Shown here piece after piece: positions 1-6,928 of a stretch of DNA of 19,855 bases. How positions within the stretch are numbered: position 1 is the stretch's first letter; each line of letters starts with the position of its first letter. The notes beneath the pieces were generated by a model. It was not told the origin of the DNA. It saw only the letters and a program-made list of their open reading frames with translations, and did no database searches. The translations under genes were made by a program, and so were the position numbers. Source of the stretch: Actinomycetales bacterium UBA1416 (GTDB taxonomy: Bacteria; Actinomycetota; Actinomycetes; Actinomycetales; Actinomycetaceae); contig DBPQ01000107.1 in NCBI GenBank assembly GCA_002304945.1, positions 24,600 to 44,454 on the forward strand, given 5' to 3'.

Positions 1-228
1 CCGGTGCCGGACGTGACGTGGGGGCAGCTCGTGGTGGCCGTCGGACCGGTGGAGGCCTCGCTCGCCGAGGTGCGGGCCGCCACCGCGCACCTCGCGCCGG
101 CGGAACGGCCCCGCGCGGTGGTGCACGCCCCCCTGGTCCACCGCGGTCCGGGCAAGGTGGACCGGCGCGCGATGGCCGCCGTCGCCGCCGCCGAGCTGGC
201 CGCCGGGAGGGGCGAGCGGAAGGCGTGA
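1..228 (+). CDS. menE: o-succinylbenzoate-CoA ligase (MenE), 3' end only
   Basis: Only the last 75 codons are in the window; the frame is open from base 1. The fragment matches the C-terminal lid domain of acyl-adenylate-forming (ANL) enzymes. It starts with the V-P-D-x-x-W-G-Q stretch and ends with P-G-K-V-D-R-R-A, whose lysine is the conserved adenylation lysine of the family. The domain alone cannot give the substrate. The assignment to MenE, which activates o-succinylbenzoate with CoA in menaquinone synthesis, rests on menA lying 38 bases downstream on the same strand, a common actinobacterial pairing. Another acyl-CoA ligase is possible but less likely. The TGA stop is at 226-228. Confidence 0.8.
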   Translation, partial: PVPDVTWGQLVVAVGPVEASLAEVRAATAHLAPAERPRAVVHAPLVHRGPGKVDRRAMAAVAAAELAAGRGERKA

Positions 229-238
229 CGCCGCGCAC

Positions 239-264
239 TAGGATGATTCGCGGCTGAGGGAGGA
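239..264 (+). promoter_or_regulatory. Possible menA promoter -10 (TAGGAT) and Shine-Dalgarno
   Basis: TAGGAT at 239-244 fits the actinobacterial TANNNT -10 pattern. A purine-rich GAGGGAGGA at 256-264 lies just before the menA ATG at 267. No good -35 is visible, so menA may instead be read through from menE. The ribosome binding site is clear; the promoter is tentative. Confidence 0.4.
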
Positions 265-266
265 CC

Positions 267-1136
267 ATGGCGAATCTGGCCGACTGGATCGAGGGCGCAC
301 GGCCCCGCACGCTGCCGGCTGCCCTGGCTCCGGTCATCCTGGGGACCGCGAGCGCGGCCGCTCTGGGATCGGCCTCGCTCCCCCTGGCGCTGCTGGCCGC
401 TGGCGTGGCGCTCGCCCTCCAGGTGGGGGTCAACTACGCGAACGACTACTCCGACGGCGTGCGCGGCACCGACGAGGTCCGCACCGGACCTCCGCGACTC
501 ACCGGCGGCGGGCTGGTGGCCCCGCGGGTGGTCAAGGTGGCGGCGTTCGCGTCCTTCGGGGTCGCGGCCGTGCTCGGTCTCGTGCTCGTGGCCGTGAGCG
601 GGACGTGGTGGCTGTTGCTCGCCGGGGCCGCCGCGGTGGTGGCGGCCTGGTTCTACACCGGCGGGAGGCGCCCGTACGGCTACATGGGGCTGGGCGAGGT
701 GTTCGTGTTCGTGTTCTTCGGCCTCCTGGCGACGGCGGGGACCACGTACACCCAGGCGCTCGCCGTGGACGGGGCCACCTGGCTCGGGGCGAGCGGGATC
801 GGTCTCATCGCGTGCGCGCTCCTCATGGTGAACAACATCCGGGACATCCCCACCGACTCCCAGGTGGGCAAGCACACCCTGGCCGTGCGGCTCGGGGAGT
901 CGCGGGCACGCGCGGTGTTCGCCGCGATGGTGCTGCTGCCGCTCCTGCTCGGGGCGGCCGCCTGGTGGTGGTACCCGTGGGCCCTGCTGGTGCTGGCGCT
1001 GGCGCCGGTCGGAGTGGTGCTGGCGCGGCCCGTGCTGCGCGGGGAGCGCGGACTCGCCCTGATCCCGGTGCTCCGCAACACGGGGTTCTACGAGATCGCG
1101 TACGCGGTGGTGCTGGGGATCGGCCTGGTGCTGTAG
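267..1136 (+). CDS. menA: 1,4-dihydroxy-2-naphthoate polyprenyltransferase (MenA)
   Basis: A 289-residue integral membrane prenyltransferase of the UbiA superfamily. It joins a polyprenyl chain to 1,4-dihydroxy-2-naphthoate to give demethylmenaquinone in the cytoplasmic membrane. The first Asp-rich motif N-D-Y-S-D-G-V-R-G-T-D (residues 59-69), followed by G-P-P-R-L-T-G-G-G, is characteristic of MenA rather than UbiA or heme O synthase. The second motif, N-N-I-R-D-I-x-x-D, lies near residues 189-197 and is followed by K-H-T-L-A-V-R-L-G. Eight or nine hydrophobic helices are readable and the length is normal for the family. The ATG at 267 is preceded by a good ribosome site. The gene follows menE and ends 3 bases before the convergent DUF4229 gene. 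Confidence 0.95.
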   Translation: MANLADWIEGARPRTLPAALAPVILGTASAAALGSASLPLALLAAGVALALQVGVNYANDYSDGVRGTDEVRTGPPRLTGGGLVAPRVVKVAAFASFGVAAVLGLVLVAVSGTWWLLLAGAAAVVAAWFYTGGRRPYGYMGLGEVFVFVFFGLLATAGTTYTQALAVDGATWLGASGIGLIACALLMVNNIRDIPTDSQVGKHTLAVRLGESRARAVFAAMVLLPLLLGAAAWWWYPWALLVLALAPVGVVLARPVLRGERGLALIPVLRNTGFYEIAYAVVLGIGLVL

Positions 1137-1139
1137 GGC

Positions 1140-1439
1140 TCAGGCGGTGCGGGGCGACTGGCCTTCGTGTGCCTCGTCGCCGTGTGCCTCGTCCTCGTGC
1201 GCCCCATCCTCGTGCGCCTCGTCCTCACCCGGCAGCGGCGGAGCCGGGCGGCGCACCAGGTGCGCGAGGTCCGCGGCGGCCTTGTCGTGGAAGCGGGGCA
1301 GCACGATGAAGGCGACCAGGCCTGCCACGACGACGGCGACGATCCACAGCAGCGCGCCGCGCAGGCCGACGAGGTAGAGGATCGCGGCAGCCACGAGCAG
1401 GAGCGCGAGCCGGATGAGGGAGTAACGAACGAGGGCCAC
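1140..1439 (-). CDS. DUF4229-type small membrane protein with His/Asp/Glu repeat tail
   Basis: A 99-residue protein of unknown function. Two hydrophobic helices fill residues 5-45: a V-R-Y-S-L-I-R-L-A-L start, then L-R-G-A-L-L-W-I. A short basic/acidic loop and an acidic tail follow. The helix pair and the phrase L-P-R-F-H-D-K match the actinobacterial DUF4229 family from memory. The last 25 residues are degenerate 5-residue repeats of the type D-E-A-H-E, which I do not know as a family feature. The GTG at 1439 is chosen because TATCCT (1446-1451) ends 6 bases upstream and no Shine-Dalgarno is present, so the message is probably leaderless. The longer open frame upstream reads through non-coding sequence. 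The gene is convergent with menA. Confidence 0.75.
   Translation of the reverse strand: MALVRYSLIRLALLLVAAAILYLVGLRGALLWIVAVVVAGLVAFIVLPRFHDKAAADLAHLVRRPAPPLPGEDEAHEDGAHEDEAHGDEAHEGQSPRTA
1161..1230 (-). repeat. Tandem 15-base repeats coding the DEAHE tail
   Basis: About four and a half imperfect copies of a 15-base unit, GCCTCGTCCTCGTGC on the plus strand. Copies start at 1171, 1186, 1201 and 1216, with a partial copy before 1171. In the minus-strand gene each copy encodes five residues (D-E-A-H-E, D-G-A-H-E, D-E-A-H-G), so changes in copy number keep the reading frame. Confidence 0.8.
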
Positions 1440-1445
1440 GCCAAA

Positions 1446-1451
1446 AGGATA
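1446..1451 (-). promoter_or_regulatory. -10 element of a probable leaderless promoter for the DUF4229 gene
   Basis: TATCCT on the minus strand ends 6 bases before the GTG at 1439. This puts the expected transcription start on or next to the start codon. No Shine-Dalgarno is present in the short spacer (TTTGGC). Confidence 0.5.
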
Positions 1452-1612
1452 GTTCGTCCGCCCTGCCGGTCTGGCGGCTACCGGCCCCGGCCTCCACGCA
1501 CGGCGCACCGCACTTCCGTGGGACAAGGGGGAGGTACTTCCGCGGGAGGATGCCGTTTGGATGCGCGTTCCGCCGAGGGAGGACGGGCATGGCACTGCCC
1601 GTGACCGGCACG

Positions 1613-1618
1613 TACCCT
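1613..1618 (+). promoter_or_regulatory. -10 element of a probable leaderless promoter for the PLDc_N gene
   Basis: TACCCT (TANNNT type) ends 7 bases before the ATG at 1626, again with no Shine-Dalgarno between. The 186-base divergent gap 1440-1625 holds this element and the one facing the other way at 1446-1451. I see no other clear structure in it. Confidence 0.5.
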
Positions 1619-1625
1619 TGTTCGC

Positions 1626-1979
1626 ATGCTGCGCGTTTTTCCAGTGGTCCTCGGGGTCGCACTGATCGTCTACGCGTTCATCGACTGTGCCCGCACGGAC
1701 GAGCGCCGCATCCCGCCGGGCCTGCCCAAGCCCGTCTGGCTCCTGCTGATCGCCCTCGTGCCCGTGATCGGCGCTGTCGCATGGTTGCTGATCTCCCGCT
1801 TGCCCAGCGACGGCACCTCCCGGAGGCGCCAGCAGCGGCCCCTCGCTCCCGATGACGACCCGGAGTTCCTCGCCAACCTCGACTGGGAGGCGCGCAAGGC
1901 CCACCACGAGCGGCTCCGCAGGGAGAAGGAGGAGCGGGAGGCGGGCGGAGAGCCCGACCCGGACTCACCGCACCACTAG
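1626..1979 (+). CDS. PLDc_N domain small membrane protein
   Basis: A 117-residue protein with two transmembrane helices (residues 3-18 and 36-58) separated by D-C-A-R-T-D-E-R-R-I-P-P-G-L-P-K. This is the phospholipase D N-terminal-like (PLDc_N) layout: the hairpin of cardiolipin synthases without any catalytic HKD domain. The family's role is not established. The C-terminal half is a charged cytoplasmic tail with a probable short amphipathic coil (residues 80-105, W-E-A-R-K-A-H-H-E-R-L-R-R-E-K-E) ending in a His pair. The start is set by the ATG 7 bases after a -10-like TACCCT. The gene is convergent with ccsB, with 16 bases between the stops. Confidence 0.85.
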   Translation: MLRVFPVVLGVALIVYAFIDCARTDERRIPPGLPKPVWLLLIALVPVIGAVAWLLISRLPSDGTSRRRQQRPLAPDDDPEFLANLDWEARKAHHERLRREKEEREAGGEPDPDSPHH

Positions 1980-1995
1980 TGCGCCGCCCAATGCG

Positions 1996-2943
1996 TCAGA
2001 ACGCGTACCCGTGCTTGGTGGACAGCAGGAAGTTGACCACGAAGTAGTTGGCCATGATCGCGGCGAACCCGGCGATGACGAGGTAGGCGGCGCGGCGCCC
2101 GTCCCAGCCGCGGGTGGCGCGGGCGTGCAGGTAGGCGGCGTAGATGACCCAGATGACGAACGTCCACACCTCCTTGGCGTCCCACCCCCAGGCGCGCCCC
2201 CACGCGTGCTCGGCCCAGATGGCGCCGGCCACCAGGGTGAAGGTCCACAGCACGAAGCCGACGGCGGTGAACCGGTAGGAGAGCCTCTCGAGTTCCGCCG
2301 CGCCGGGCAGCCCGGAGAGGATGGCCACCCACCGGGAGTCCCCGGCCAGGTCCTTGGCCAGCTGGAGCACCGCGAGTACCGCGGCGAGCCCGAGGACCGC
2401 GATGGCCACGGTGGCCACCGAGACGTGGAGGTAGAGCCAGTAGTTGTCGAGGATCGGCTGGAGTCCCTCCGCCGCCACGTACAGCACCGCCACCGCCACG
2501 CCGAGCAGCAGGAGCACCGGCCCCACCACGAACGCGCCCAGGTAGCGCAGGTCGTGGCTGTGCGCGAGCCAGAGGTACAGGCCCACGGCCACGAAGGTGA
2601 AGGTGAGGGTGAACTCGTACATGTTGGACCACGGCACGTGACCGGCGGCCAGCGCCCGGCTCACCACCCCGATGCCGTGGAACGCCGCCCCGAGCAGGGT
2701 GGTGGACATGGCAATGCCCGCCGCGCGCCGTCGTCCCGGCGCAGGCACGGCGACGGCGCCGCCGTCGCCCGCCGTCCCACCCGTCCACACCCCGACGAGC
2801 GCGTGCTCCCGGATCACCCGGCCCTCGGAGTCGCGCCGGGCGCGCAGCGACGACAGGTCGATCGCGAAGGCGACCAGCGCGATGGTGTAGCTGGCCATGG
2901 CGGCGTACACCACGAGCAGGGAGAACTGGGAGAGGTCCGTCAT
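1996..2943 (-). CDS. ccsB: Cytochrome c synthase subunit CcsB (system II heme handling)
   Basis: A 315-residue multi-spanning membrane protein of the CcmC/CcmF/CcsA superfamily (actinobacterial name CcsB, also called CcsA). With ResB it delivers heme across the membrane and attaches it to apocytochrome c outside. The tryptophan-rich heme-binding motif W-G-R-A-W-G-W-D is at residues 248-255, and conserved histidines flank it in the helices. About eight hydrophobic helices are visible, with a longer charged cytoplasmic linker near residues 35-75. It is the last gene of the operon. Its ATG overlaps the resB stop as ATGA at 2940-2943, which suggests translational coupling. Confidence 0.93.
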   Translation of the reverse strand: MTDLSQFSLLVVYAAMASYTIALVAFAIDLSSLRARRDSEGRVIREHALVGVWTGGTAGDGGAVAVPAPGRRRAAGIAMSTTLLGAAFHGIGVVSRALAAGHVPWSNMYEFTLTFTFVAVGLYLWLAHSHDLRYLGAFVVGPVLLLLGVAVAVLYVAAEGLQPILDNYWLYLHVSVATVAIAVLGLAAVLAVLQLAKDLAGDSRWVAILSGLPGAAELERLSYRFTAVGFVLWTFTLVAGAIWAEHAWGRAWGWDAKEVWTFVIWVIYAAYLHARATRGWDGRRAAYLVIAGFAAIMANYFVVNFLLSTKHGYAF

Positions 2944-4433
2944 GCGTCGTCCTTCGTGAGTTCCAGTGGACCGAGGACCTGGGCGAGGTCCGCGGCGAGG
3001 GACGCGTCCTCACCCCGGGCGAGGGCCGCCGCGTCCACCCGCGTGACGCCGTCCCGGGCGGCGCAGACCACCCAGAGGCGCCGTCGCGGGATGAACAACG
3101 ATCCCATGAGACCGAGCATCGCCGCCACCGTTGTACCGAGGAGCCAGTCGAGGGAGGGGTCGTGGCGCAGGTCGAGGGCGGCGAAACGGGGCAGGTCCTC
3201 GAAGGTGACCGTGCCGAGTCCGTCCGGCAGCTCGGCGGTGGCGCCGGGGGTGAGGACCAGGAGGAGCGGGGCGCCGTCCGCCCCGGTGACCTGCTCCATG
3301 CGATCGGTCTGGAGCTGGTAGACGTTCTGCGGGATGCCGTCGTCGAGGCCGAGGTCCCCCCGCCACACCTGGAGCACGAGCAGGGGGTTGGCGGGATCGG
3401 GGTGGACGGAGCGGAGCGTGGCGCCGTCGTCGACGGCGGTGGGCAGCAGCTGCCCGGCGAGGCCAAGCTGGTCCCCGTCGGTGACGTCCGGGACCTTGAC
3501 CACGCCGGTGGACGTGTAGACGTCGTCCTGCGGCAGGAACGGGACCGCGCCGGCGAACGCGACGTTCCCGGCGCCGTCGGTGACGCGGATGCGGGGGGCG
3601 TAGCCGTTGCCGGAGAGGTAGACGCGCGTCCCGGTGACCGTGAGGGGCTCGTTGGGCTCGATGACCTGGCGGAAGGGTGCCTGCCCGGGCTGGGTGACCA
3701 GCACCTCGGCCCCGAAGTACTGGGGCCGGCCGGTCTCGGAGAACCGGGACGTCATGCCCTCCAGGGTGAAGGTGAAGGGCTCGAGCTGCCGCTGGTCGAC
3801 GAGCGTGCCGGACTCGAAGGAGTCGTAGTCCACGACCGAGTTGGCGAAGGACTCGCCCTCCACGACGATCGCCTGGCCACGGTAGGTGGCGAGCTGCCCG
3901 TACCCGAAGGCCAGGAGGATGCCCACGAGCGCCACGTGGAAGACCAGGTTCCCGGTCTCGCGCAGGTACCCGCGCTCGGCCGTGATGCCCGCGAAGGTGC
4001 GGCGCGCGCGGTACCGGCCGCGGAGCCGGCGCAGCACGGCGGCGTAGGCGTCCTCGACGTCGAGGGCGGTGGTGCCGGTGACGTGGACGGGGAAGCGGGT
4101 GAGCCGGCTGGGCACGCGGGGTGGGTCGGAGCGCAGGGCGCGCCAGTGGTCCCGGATGCGCGGGAGGATGCACCCGATCAGCGAGACGAACAGCAGGGTG
4201 TAGACCGCCATGAACCACGGCGAGGAGTACACCGAGAAGAAGCCGAGCGCGTCCAGCACGGCACCGGTGCGCGGGTTGTCGGTGAGGAAGCGGGCCACCG
4301 CCACGGGGTCCTGCGCCCGCTGGGGGAAGAAGGATCCCGGCACCGCGGCCACGGCGAGCAGGAGCAGCAGCATGAGCGCCACCCGCATCGAGGTGAGCTG
4401 GCGCCACGCCCACCGCAGCCAGACCACCGTCAC
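2940..4433 (-). CDS. resB: ResB-like cytochrome c biogenesis protein
   Basis: A 497-residue ResB-family protein, the partner of CcsB in the system II cytochrome c synthase. It has an N-terminal helix (residues 14-33), a second near residues 70-95 (F-M-A-V-Y-T-L-L-F-V-S-L-I-G-C-I-L-P), and a third near 155-175 (N-L-V-F-H-V-A-L-V-G-I-L-L-A). A large extracytoplasmic domain follows. A last helix near residue 440 (A-A-M-L-G-L-M-G-S-L-F-I-P-R-R-R) is followed by a cytoplasmic tail. This is the usual ResB plan. I place the start at the GTG at 4433 because it overlaps the ccdA stop as GTGA; a GTG at 4427 is the alternative. The frame stays open to 5099, but that part lies antisense-shifted inside ccdA. 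Confidence 0.92.
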   Translation of the reverse strand: MTVVWLRWAWRQLTSMRVALMLLLLLAVAAVPGSFFPQRAQDPVAVARFLTDNPRTGAVLDALGFFSVYSSPWFMAVYTLLFVSLIGCILPRIRDHWRALRSDPPRVPSRLTRFPVHVTGTTALDVEDAYAAVLRRLRGRYRARRTFAGITAERGYLRETGNLVFHVALVGILLAFGYGQLATYRGQAIVVEGESFANSVVDYDSFESGTLVDQRQLEPFTFTLEGMTSRFSETGRPQYFGAEVLVTQPGQAPFRQVIEPNEPLTVTGTRVYLSGNGYAPRIRVTDGAGNVAFAGAVPFLPQDDVYTSTGVVKVPDVTDGDQLGLAGQLLPTAVDDGATLRSVHPDPANPLLVLQVWRGDLGLDDGIPQNVYQLQTDRMEQVTGADGAPLLLVLTPGATAELPDGLGTVTFEDLPRFAALDLRHDPSLDWLLGTTVAAMLGLMGSLFIPRRRLWVVCAARDGVTRVDAAALARGEDASLAADLAQVLGPLELTKDDA

Positions 4434-5203
4434 ACCACCGTGGTGTAGGAGGCGATCCAGCCCTGCATCCACCCGGTGAGGGATCCCCACAGTCCGGTGA
4501 CCAGCAGCACGCCGACGAGGATGAGCAGCACGCCCCCGGCCTGCGAGATGGCCCTCCGGTGGCGTCGTACCACCTCGAGTGCGCGCGTGGAGCGGGTGAA
4601 GGCGACGGCGAGGACGATGAAGGGCACCCCGAGGCCGAGGCAGTAGGCCAGGGCGAGCACCGCGCCGCGGGCGGGGTCCGCTCCCCCGAAGGACAGGGTG
4701 AGGACGGCGGCGAGCGTGGGCCCGATGCAGGGGGACCAGCCGAGCCCGAACGTGACGCCCAGCAGCGGGGCGCCCCAGAGCCCGAACCGCGGACTCATGG
4801 TGATGCGGGTGTCCTTCTGGAGGAGCGGGATGTGGCCGACGAACGCGAGCCCCAGCACGATGACGAGCACGCCGAGCACCCGCATCACGATGTCCGCGTA
4901 CCGCGCGAAGGCGGCGCCCGCAGCGGCGAACACGATCCCGAGCAGCACGAACACGGCGGTGAAGCCGAGCACGAACAGCACCGTGCCCCACAGGACGCGC
5001 CGGGTGTCCGGCCGGGCGTTCCGTGCCGCGCCCCGGCCACCCCCGCCCGCCATGCCACCGAGGTAGCCGACGTAGCCGGGCACGAGCGGCAGCACGCACG
5101 GGGAGACGAACGACGCCACGCCCGCGAGCAGCGCCACCCCGATGGCGACGACCATCGGGCCGGTGAGGACGCTGGACGTGAAGAACTCGACGACGTCGTT
5201 CAC
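4430..5203 (-). CDS. ccdA: Thiol-disulfide transporter CcdA
   Basis: A 257-residue membrane protein of the CcdA/DsbD-beta family. It passes electrons from cytoplasmic thioredoxin across the membrane to a TlpA/ResA-type protein, which keeps the CXXCH cysteines of apocytochrome c reduced. Both redox cysteines are present in their motifs: S-P-C-V-L-P-L-V-P-G (C36) and G-W-S-P-C-I-G-P (C159). Six helices are readable. The start ATG overlaps the stop of the TlpA-like gene (ATGA at 5200-5203), and the stop overlaps the resB start. The immediate neighbours are exactly the expected partners. Confidence 0.95.
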   Translation of the reverse strand: MNDVVEFFTSSVLTGPMVVAIGVALLAGVASFVSPCVLPLVPGYVGYLGGMAGGGGRGAARNARPDTRRVLWGTVLFVLGFTAVFVLLGIVFAAAGAAFARYADIVMRVLGVLVIVLGLAFVGHIPLLQKDTRITMSPRFGLWGAPLLGVTFGLGWSPCIGPTLAAVLTLSFGGADPARGAVLALAYCLGLGVPFIVLAVAFTRSTRALEVVRRHRRAISQAGGVLLILVGVLLVTGLWGSLTGWMQGWIASYTTVV

Positions 5204-5763
5204 TCGGCCACCACGTCGTCGATCAGGCCGCGCAGGATGGTCGGGTCGGCCTGTCCGAGGATGCGGGCGGCCACCCGGCCCTCCCGGTCCAGCACCACCG
5301 TGGTCGGCATGGCCTGCAACGGGACGAGGCCCTGCATCGCGGCGACGCCGCGGGCGTCACGGTCCCACAGCGACGGGTAGGGCACGCCGAAGGTGCGTTC
5401 GAAGGCCTGGGCGGTGGCGGCGTCGTCGCGCGGGTTGACGCCCAGCAGGTGCACGTCGGGGTAGTCCTCGGCGATGGCGACGAGGTCGGGGGCCTCGGCC
5501 CGGCAGGGCGGGCACGAGGCGTACCAGAAGTTGACGACGACGACGTCGCCGCGCCAGTCCGCCAGGTCCACCGTGTCGCCGGCGAAGGTGGTGCCGGTGA
5601 GCTCGATGCCGCTCCCCCGCTCGCCGGCCCCCCACGTGGTGAAGGAACCGTCGCCGGCCTCGTAGCCGGCGCCCCCGTCGTCCGGCGCCCCGATGGAGGC
5701 GCAGCCGGCGAGCGGGGTGAGGGCGAGGGCGAGGGCCGCGGCGGCGCGGGCGAGGCGCCTCAT
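5200..5763 (-). CDS. TlpA/ResA-like thioredoxin-fold lipoprotein
   Basis: A 187-residue redoxin. An N-terminal lipoprotein signal (M-R-R-L-A-R..., lipobox L-A-G-C, Cys21) should anchor it to the outer face of the membrane. The active site W-Y-A-S-C-P-P-C has Cys84 and Cys87, and the cis-proline segment M-P-T-T-V-V-L-D follows near residue 147. This is the ResA/TlpA pattern. It is inferred to take electrons from CcdA and reduce apocytochrome c thiols before heme attachment. The start at 5763 is chosen because it gives a proper signal peptide and overlaps the upstream stop as ATGA (5760-5763); the longer frame does not. Acidic residues are frequent between the lipobox and the thioredoxin fold. 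Confidence 0.92.
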   Translation of the reverse strand: MRRLARAAAALALALTPLAGCASIGAPDDGGAGYEAGDGSFTTWGAGERGSGIELTGTTFAGDTVDLADWRGDVVVVNFWYASCPPCRAEAPDLVAIAEDYPDVHLLGVNPRDDAATAQAFERTFGVPYPSLWDRDARGVAAMQGLVPLQAMPTTVVLDREGRVAARILGQADPTILRGLIDDVVAE

Positions 5764-6395
5764 CGGCCGGTCCCGGGCAGGAGGTCCGCGGCGGGCTCCC
5801 AGTAGGTGAGGGCGACCAGTCGGCGGCCGTCGAAGGTGAGGGTGGTGAGGGAGGCGAGCGCGCACTGGCGGTGCCGGGGATCGTGGGCGAGCGGCCGCCG
5901 TTCGAGGAAGAGGCGCGTCACCCAGATGGGGAGCTGGTGGGACACGGCGAGCACCTCGCCGCCGTCGGGCACGAGGTCGAGGGCGGCGCGCACCGCCCCG
6001 GTGACGCGGGTGACCTGCGCCTCGTAGGGCTCGCCCCAGGAGGGCCGGAGGGGGTTGAGGTACCGCACCCAGTACCGGGGGTGGGCGAGGCGCAGCCGGT
6101 GGGCGTTGACCGCGAGGCCCTCGAAGTCGTTCTCCGCCTCGACGAGCCGGTGGTCGGTGCCCAGGGGCACCCCGAACGTGCGGGCGATCGGCGCCGCGGT
6201 CTCCTGCGCGCGCTGGAGGGGGGAGGCGAGGACGGCACGGATGTCGTGCCCGCCGGCGTGGAGCACCTCGGCCACCCGGTCCGCCATGGCACGGCCGCGG
6301 TCCGAGAGGGTGAAGCCGGGCAGGCGGCCGTAGAGGACGCCCTCGGGGTTGTGGACCTCACCGTGGCGCATGAGGTGGACCGTCGAGAGTGCCAT
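5760..6395 (-). CDS. Histidine phosphatase family protein (phosphoglycerate mutase-like)
   Basis: A 211-residue protein of histidine phosphatase branch 1. The catalytic R-H-G-E motif is at residues 10-13, followed by N-P-E-G-V-L-Y-G-R-L-P-G-F-x-L-S-x-x-G. The second catalytic His is in L-A-V-S-H-Q (near residue 153). The substrate is unknown; general annotation as phosphoglycerate mutase is not justified. It is the first gene of the cytochrome c maturation operon and is coupled to the TlpA-like gene by a 4-base overlap. From memory, actinobacteria including Mycobacterium (Rv0525 to Rv0529) keep this gene at the head of the same operon, which suggests a linked but undefined role. No good Shine-Dalgarno precedes the ATG. 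Confidence 0.9.
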   Translation of the reverse strand: MALSTVHLMRHGEVHNPEGVLYGRLPGFTLSDRGRAMADRVAEVLHAGGHDIRAVLASPLQRAQETAAPIARTFGVPLGTDHRLVEAENDFEGLAVNAHRLRLAHPRYWVRYLNPLRPSWGEPYEAQVTRVTGAVRAALDLVPDGGEVLAVSHQLPIWVTRLFLERRPLAHDPRHRQCALASLTTLTFDGRRLVALTYWEPAADLLPGTGR

Positions 6396-6405
6396 GGGCC
6401 CAGTC

Positions 6406-6431
6406 TCGCAGATCTCAGTCGCAGATCTCAG
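6406..6431. repeat. Exact 13-base tandem repeat at the marR stop
   Basis: TCGCAGATCTCAG occurs twice head to tail at 6406-6418 and 6419-6431. The second copy contains the marR stop codon and the first lies in the 32-base spacer before the histidine phosphatase start. A recent slippage duplication is the simplest reading. A paired protein-binding site in the operon leader is possible. Confidence 0.7.
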
Positions 6432-6883
6432 ACGTCCCCGAGCTTCGCCATGATGGCACCGAGGGACTCGATCTCGGCCCGCGAGAGCCGGTCGAAGATC
6501 TGCTGACGGACGGACTCCACGTGGAGCGGGGCGGCGGTGCGCAGGAGCTCGTAGCCGGCGTCGGTGAGGCGGCAGTTCACGCCGCGGCGGTCGTCGGCGC
6601 AGGTGGAGCGGACCACGAGGCCACGGCGTTCCATGCGGGTGACGGTGTGCGTGAGGCGGGAGCGGGAGTTCACGAGGTCGTCCGCGAGGGTCGACATCCG
6701 TGCGGTGTGCTCGGGCTGCTCGGAGAGGACCACCATGACCTCGTACTCGTTGAGCGACAGCCCGTACCCGTCCATCAGGTCCCGTTCGAGCGCCTCACGC
6801 ACCTCCATGGTGGCGCGCAGGTAGTTGCGCCAGACCACCTGGTCCTCCAGGGAGAGCCAGCGCGGCTCCTTGATCACGTCCAT
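6428..6883 (-). CDS. MarR-family transcriptional regulator
   Basis: A 151-residue winged-helix regulator. Residues 20-45 form the dimerisation helix. The sequence N-E-Y-E-V-M-V-V-L-S-E-Q-P and the recognition helix region (L-A-D-D-L-V-N-S-R-S-R-L-T-H-T-V-T-R-M-E-R-R-G-L-V) with the wing D-D-R-R-G-V are typical MarR. The ATG at 6883 has GGAGGA 7 bases upstream. A GTG at 6901 with AGGGG before it is the alternative and adds six residues. The gene diverges from yceI, and a perfect inverted repeat in the gap is the likely operator, so autoregulation is expected. The stop lies only 32 bases before the cytochrome c maturation operon on the same strand, so read-through is likely. The ligand is unknown. 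Confidence 0.92.
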   Translation of the reverse strand: MDVIKEPRWLSLEDQVVWRNYLRATMEVREALERDLMDGYGLSLNEYEVMVVLSEQPEHTARMSTLADDLVNSRSRLTHTVTRMERRGLVVRSTCADDRRGVNCRLTDAGYELLRTAAPLHVESVRQQIFDRLSRAEIESLGAIMAKLGDV

Positions 6884-6928
6884 CTCCATGTCCTCCGTCA
6901 CATCATGTCCCCTGCGCGCAGCCCTTGC

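Noticed and set aside
1161..1230. Short regular repeats as a possible CRISPR array
   Set aside because: The 15-base units abut without spacers and are in frame within a coding sequence, so they are a protein tail repeat.
1852..3321. A 489-codon plus-strand frame opposite ccsB and resB
   Set aside because: Antisense shadow. Both minus-strand genes have strong family motifs and 4-base overlaps.
4434..5099. Extension of the resB frame upstream of 4433
   Set aside because: It runs in another frame of ccdA, whose cysteine motifs are complete, and it yields only Arg/Gly/His-rich text.
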